Shown piece after piece: positions 8,497 through 10,434 of a stretch of DNA of 10,434 nucleotides. The stretch spans positions 1-10,434 of the forward strand of contig CANMPU010000015.1 of assembly GCA_947499755.1 (NCBI GenBank), given 5' to 3'. The notes under the pieces were generated by a model that saw only the letters and a program-made list of their open reading frames with translations, made no database searches and was not told where the DNA came from. Position 1 is the stretch's first letter. Every line of letters starts with the position of its first letter. The position numbers and the translations under genes are program-made. This DNA comes from Betaproteobacteria bacterium. GTDB taxonomy: Bacteria > Pseudomonadota > Gammaproteobacteria > Burkholderiales > CANMPU01.

Positions 8497-8532
8497 AAAA
8501 AACCCCCGGTTCAGGGGGAATAAAACCGGGGG
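8497..8532 (-). terminator. Rho-independent terminator of the candidate sRNA
   Basis: On the minus strand a perfect 9-bp stem CCCCCGGTT/AACCGGGGG (8532-8524 with 8511-8503) and a 12-base loop are followed at once by six T (8502-8497). On the plus strand the stem is followed by CAAAAC, so it cannot act as an intrinsic terminator for engB. The direction therefore implies a minus-strand transcript starting within the engB-hemB gap. It is the only strong intrinsic terminator I can find in the window. Confidence 0.88.
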
Positions 8533-8603
8533 CAAAACAGCCTTAATGGTGATTAAGGCACCCGCTCGAGGAGGTGAAGCGGGGGACAATTGTGAAACCG
8601 TCC
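8497..8603 (-). ncRNA. Candidate trans-acting sRNA with anti-Shine-Dalgarno hairpin loops (Spot 42/ErsA-position)
   Basis: Seen on the minus strand, 5' to 3', are four adjacent hairpins. SL1 (8603-8584) has a weak 4-bp GGAC/GUCC stem with loop GGUUUCACAAUU. SL2 (8583-8561) has a 6-bp CCCGCU/AGCGGG stem with loop UCACCUCCUCG. SL3 (8559-8540) has a perfect 7-bp GCCUUAA/UUAAGGC stem with loop UCACCA. After the U-rich linker UGUUUUG comes SL4 (8532-8503), the terminator, with loop UUAUUCCCCCUG and a U6 tail. Predicted length is about 107 nt. The SL2 loop contains UCACCUCCU, the 16S rRNA anti-Shine-Dalgarno sequence, and the first three loops share UCAC. There is no open reading frame of note. The gene converges on engB as Spot 42 does in E. 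coli and ErsA in Pseudomonas. Base-pairing with ribosome binding sites, probably with Hfq, is inferred. Transcription is not shown. Confidence 0.7.
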
Positions 8604-8609
8604 ACTTAC

Positions 8610-8637
8610 TATGATAGCCGCAATTGCGATTAGTTCC
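8610..8637 (-). promoter_or_regulatory. Candidate sigma-E (RpoE/AlgU)-type promoter of the sRNA
   Basis: On the minus strand GGAACTA (8637-8631), 16 bases, then TCATA (8614-8610). The sigma-E consensus is GGAACTT, about 16 bases, TCnnA, so six of seven positions of the -35 and the TC..A of the -10 match at the usual spacing. The expected start is near 8603, at the first G of SL1. TATCAT (8616-8611) overlaps and resembles a sigma-70 -10 box, but no TTGACA-like -35 lies at the right distance. A palindrome GCAATTGC (8620-8627) sits inside the spacer. Confidence 0.5.
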
Positions 8638-8652
8638 GGCGAACTTTAATTT

Positions 8653-8668
8653 AAAAGCTTCGCTTTTT
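8653..8668 (+). terminator. Weak A/T-rich hairpin, possible engB terminator
   Basis: AAAAGC (8653-8658), loop TTC, GCTTTT (8662-8667), then T and an A/T-rich stretch. The stem is mostly A-T, so termination would be inefficient. Read on the minus strand, the core becomes GCGAAGC, an unusually stable mini-hairpin. It may simply be part of the A/T-rich upstream region of hemB. Confidence 0.2.
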
Positions 8669-8707
8669 ATATTATAAAAATTGATTTCGAAAAATATTAT
8701 TACACTG

Positions 8708-8736
8708 TTTTATATAGATAATATGCCCCCTATAAT
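8708..8736 (+). promoter_or_regulatory. Possible sigma-70 promoter of hemB
   Basis: A perfect -10 hexamer TATAAT (8731-8736) lies 17 bases after a poor -35 candidate TTTTAT (8708-8713). RNA would start near 8743, giving a leader of about 24 bases. The upstream 8640-8720 stretch is strongly A/T-rich and could compensate for the weak -35 or hold an activator site. The promoter is back-to-back with that of the predicted sRNA. Confidence 0.45.
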
Positions 8737-8751
8737 TCAATCAAGAGCCCC

Positions 8752-8756
8752 AAGGA
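8752..8756 (+). promoter_or_regulatory. Ribosome binding site of hemB
   Basis: AAGGA ending ten bases before the ATG; a clear Shine-Dalgarno match and one of only two in the window. Confidence 0.6.
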
Positions 8757-8766
8757 CGGCGAGATA

Positions 8767-9768
8767 ATGAGAGCCTTAGGCAGATTTCCCACAACCAGAA
8801 TGCGCCGACTGCGCAGAACTGAATTCTTGCGGCGCATCGTTTGTGAGACCTCGCTGCACGCGAACGATTTGATCGTTCCGGTATTCGTTCAAGAGGGGAA
8901 AAATCTCGTGACGCCTGTCGTATCGATGCCGGGTGTTAACCGTCATTCGATAGATGCCCTTTTGCCGATAGCCCAGAGATGCTTAGACCTCGGCATCGCA
9001 GCGATCGCGATCTTTCCTGTGGTGGAACCCTCTTTAAAAACCGCAGATGCAAAAGAAGCGCTCAATCCCTCGGGTTTGTTGCCTAAAGTCGTACGCGAAC
9101 TAAAAAAGCGCTTTCCTGAGTTGTGCGTTATTACCGATGTTGCTCTTGATCCCTACACTAGCCATGGACAGGATGGTGTCGTCGATCCCGCTGGTTACGT
9201 ACTTAACGATAAAACAATAGAAATACTTGCTCAGCAGGCGCAAATTCAAGGCGAATCTGGCGCAGACATTGTTGCACCCTCGGATATGATGGACGGTCGT
9301 GTCGGGGCGATTCGAAAAAGGCTTGATGATTTTGGTTTACAAAATGTATGTATCCTCTCTTACGCCGCAAAATACGCCTCTAATTTCTACGGCCCATTTC
9401 GCGATGCGGTCGGATCAAAAGAAAATCTCGGCTCTTGCGCGAAGCACAGTTTTCAAATGGATATCGCGAATAGTAATGAAGCATTAAGAGAGGTGGCCAT
9501 GGACCTTGCGGAAGGTGCGGACATTGTCATGATCAAACCTGGGCTTCCTTATCTTGACGTGCTACGTCGTGTAAAAGAAGAGTTTGGAGCGCCAACTTTT
9601 GTTTACCAAGTAAGCGGGGAGTATTTAATGCTTAAGGCTGCGTGCTCTAATGGCTGGTTAGACGAACGCGCTTGTGTGCTTGAGACATTGATATCATTCA
9701 AGCGCGCAGGCGCTGATGCCATCATGACGTATTTCGCCTTAGAAGCGGCTGCGTGGTTAAAAAATTAG
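8767..9768 (+). CDS. hemB: Delta-aminolevulinic acid dehydratase (porphobilinogen synthase)
   Basis: HemB condenses two 5-aminolevulinate molecules, the HemL product, into porphobilinogen, the first pyrrole of the haem pathway. The 333-residue TIM-barrel protein has an N-terminal arm (1-35, RFPTTRMRRLRRTEFLRR) that serves octamer assembly. It also has the metal region DVALDPYTSHGQDG (124-137), APSDMMDGRVGAIR (170-183), Lys202 in SYAAKYASNFYGPFR, Lys257 in VMIKPGLPYLDV, and YQVSGEY (280-286). The two lysines form the Schiff bases with the substrates. The zinc-binding cysteine triad of the E. coli type (CFCEYTSHGHCG) is replaced by Ala/Asp, so this is the magnesium-dependent class, as in Pseudomonas. 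It is preceded by its own TATAAT and AAGGA. The last four bases overlap the convergent gene that follows. Confidence 0.97.
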   Translation: MRALGRFPTTRMRRLRRTEFLRRIVCETSLHANDLIVPVFVQEGKNLVTPVVSMPGVNRHSIDALLPIAQRCLDLGIAAIAIFPVVEPSLKTADAKEALNPSGLLPKVVRELKKRFPELCVITDVALDPYTSHGQDGVVDPAGYVLNDKTIEILAQQAQIQGESGADIVAPSDMMDGRVGAIRKRLDDFGLQNVCILSYAAKYASNFYGPFRDAVGSKENLGSCAKHSFQMDIANSNEALREVAMDLAEGADIVMIKPGLPYLDVLRRVKEEFGAPTFVYQVSGEYLMLKAACSNGWLDERACVLETLISFKRAGADAIMTYFALEAAAWLKN

Positions 9769-10382
9769 TCGCTATCCTCGTGCCTAAGTAGTAACGATTC
9801 GATTTGCGAAATGTTGGCCTTTTCTAACGGCTTGCCAGTCGGCGTTTGCCTTATTTTTTGACGTAAATCATTGTACGAAAACACGGAGAGGGTAAAGCTA
9901 AAACCCTCGACTTCCAGTATAAATGTTGGGGCGGCGCGTATTTCTCCTCCGATAAACATCCTCGTCTCACGCGCCTCGTAGTTCGCGTTTTTGTTCAGCA
10001 AAAATATTTCAACATCCTTCTCGCTTTCAGGAAAAAGCTGAATATGGATGGTGGACTGCGCTTCGGCGTAGCCTGCTAACACGGATCCGGTTAAATGCGG
10101 ATGGAATTCTTTGAGCACGCGCATTAAATTTAACGCCTGCGTCCGAAGCTGATGAATTAAATCATCGTGCTCAGAGTCTTGAAATAAGCGCTGATGTTGT
10201 CGCAGCGCTTCTTCAATTTCAATATTATCAGGCAGATTACGTGTGTCTTCGGCACCCGCCATACGCGCGGCTTTGCGCTTTGCGCTCGCAAAGTCTGTAA
10301 CACCGTCCTCAGCCATAATTTTCGCAGCAAAGTGGGCAATACGCTCTCGAGCGTGCCGCCCTTTTAAATTGTTCTTTGGCAT
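9765..10382 (-). CDS. Conserved hypothetical protein with degenerate nucleotidyltransferase-like core
   Basis: I do not recognise a named function for this 205-residue soluble protein. The N-terminal part (1-70) is helical and rich in Arg/Ala/Glu, with RERIAHFAAKIMAEDG (12-27) and SAKRKAARMAG (33-43). From about residue 88 a segment resembles a minimal nucleotidyltransferase. Gly99-Ser100 are followed by Gly104 and by STIHIQLF (110-117), lining up with the GSxxxGxxxxxSDhD motif. The two catalytic aspartates are replaced by Thr111 and His113. KDVEIFLLN (122-130) could be the next strand. There is no signal peptide or membrane segment. It follows another minus-strand gene by two bases, so it is probably downstream in an operon, and its 3' end overlaps that of hemB by four bases. 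Homologues are, as I recall, often mislabelled as a muramate-alanine ligase, which the sequence does not support. Confidence 0.8.
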   Translation of the reverse strand: MPKNNLKGRHARERIAHFAAKIMAEDGVTDFASAKRKAARMAGAEDTRNLPDNIEIEEALRQHQRLFQDSEHDDLIHQLRTQALNLMRVLKEFHPHLTGSVLAGYAEAQSTIHIQLFPESEKDVEIFLLNKNANYEARETRMFIGGEIRAAPTFILEVEGFSFTLSVFSYNDLRQKIRQTPTGKPLEKANISQIESLLLRHEDSD

Positions 10383-10384
10383 TG

Positions 10385-10434
10385 TTAAAGAATCTGGTCT
10401 TTGATTTTATCGATCGCCTCTGCGGCGTCGGTAC
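10385..10434 (-). CDS. C-terminal end of an unidentified protein (5' part outside window)
   Basis: Minus-strand frame open from the window edge to TAA at 10387-10385, encoding ...TDAAEAIDKIKDQIL. The amphipathic helical character, the stop two bases before the ATG of the following gene, and normal codon use suggest the real 3' end of an upstream operon gene. A second minus-strand frame is also open over these 50 bases, so the choice is not certain. Too short to name. Confidence 0.4.
   Translation of the reverse strand, partial: TDAAEAIDKIKDQIL

Noticed and set aside
8503..8532. The same GC-rich hairpin as a terminator for engB on the plus strand.
   Set aside because: On the plus strand the stem is followed by CAAAACAG with no T run; the T run exists only on the minus strand.
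8569..8630. Strong plus-strand SD-like AGGAGGTGA followed by a short GTG-started frame (13 codons from 8592).
   Set aside because: The motif is 17 bases from the GTG, too far for initiation, and is fully explained as the complement of the anti-SD loop in a minus-strand hairpin.
8497..8640. The structured engB-hemB gap as a riboswitch or 6S RNA.
   Set aside because: The minus-strand RNA ends before engB and leads into no gene, so it cannot be a 5' riboswitch. The row of short hairpins is unlike the single long bulged hairpin of 6S RNA.
8681..8694. TTGAT-TTCG-AAAAA as an FNR/Anr site upstream of hemB.
   Set aside because: Only the left half matches; the right half has three of five bases in an A-rich region, which is expected by chance.

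Overview
The window is a chromosomal stretch of housekeeping genes from a proteobacterium, most likely a betaproteobacterium of the Nitrosomonadales type. The reasons are the lptD-surA-pdxA-ksgA order, a rubredoxin / thiD-thiE-hemL block, a cytochrome c4 gene divergent from engB, and a hemB of the Asp-rich (non-zinc) class. Base composition is moderate and looks even throughout. I see no insertion sequence, integrase, tRNA, rRNA or CRISPR array. The assignment is by gene order and protein motifs only.

Layout. Bases 1-4019 (+): the 3' part of lptD, then surA, pdxA and ksgA (rsmA), tightly packed as one outer-membrane biogenesis / vitamin B6 / ribosome maturation operon. Bases 4022-4207 (-): a one-domain rubredoxin whose 3' end meets that of ksgA. 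Bases 4291-7075 (+): thiD, thiE and hemL, with thiE and hemL overlapping. These give two thiamine enzymes and the enzyme that forms 5-aminolevulinate. Bases 7091-7726 (-): periplasmic dihaem cytochrome c4. Bases 7864-8463 (+): ribosome-assembly GTPase engB. Bases 8464-8766 are non-coding. Bases 8767-9768 (+): hemB, which uses the 5-aminolevulinate made by HemL. Bases 9765-10382 (-): a 205-residue protein that looks like a degenerate nucleotidyltransferase, preceded by the last codons of another minus-strand gene.

The most interesting part is the 303-base gap between engB and hemB. Read on the minus strand it holds a strong intrinsic terminator (9-bp GC-rich stem followed by six T). Upstream of it are two perfect hairpins and a weaker 5' hairpin. 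About 110 bases upstream of the terminator is a good match to a sigma-E-type promoter (GGAACTA, 16 bases, TCATA). The predicted RNA is about 107 nt. Its second hairpin loop carries UCACCUCCU, identical to the anti-Shine-Dalgarno tail of 16S rRNA. The third loop carries UCACC, and the terminator loop is C-rich. The gene converges on the 3' end of engB, the place and orientation occupied by Spot 42 in enteric bacteria and by the envelope-stress sRNA ErsA in Pseudomonas. I therefore propose an envelope-stress-controlled sRNA that targets ribosome binding sites. Nine of the eleven annotated start codons lack a visible Shine-Dalgarno sequence; cytochrome c4 and hemB are the exceptions.
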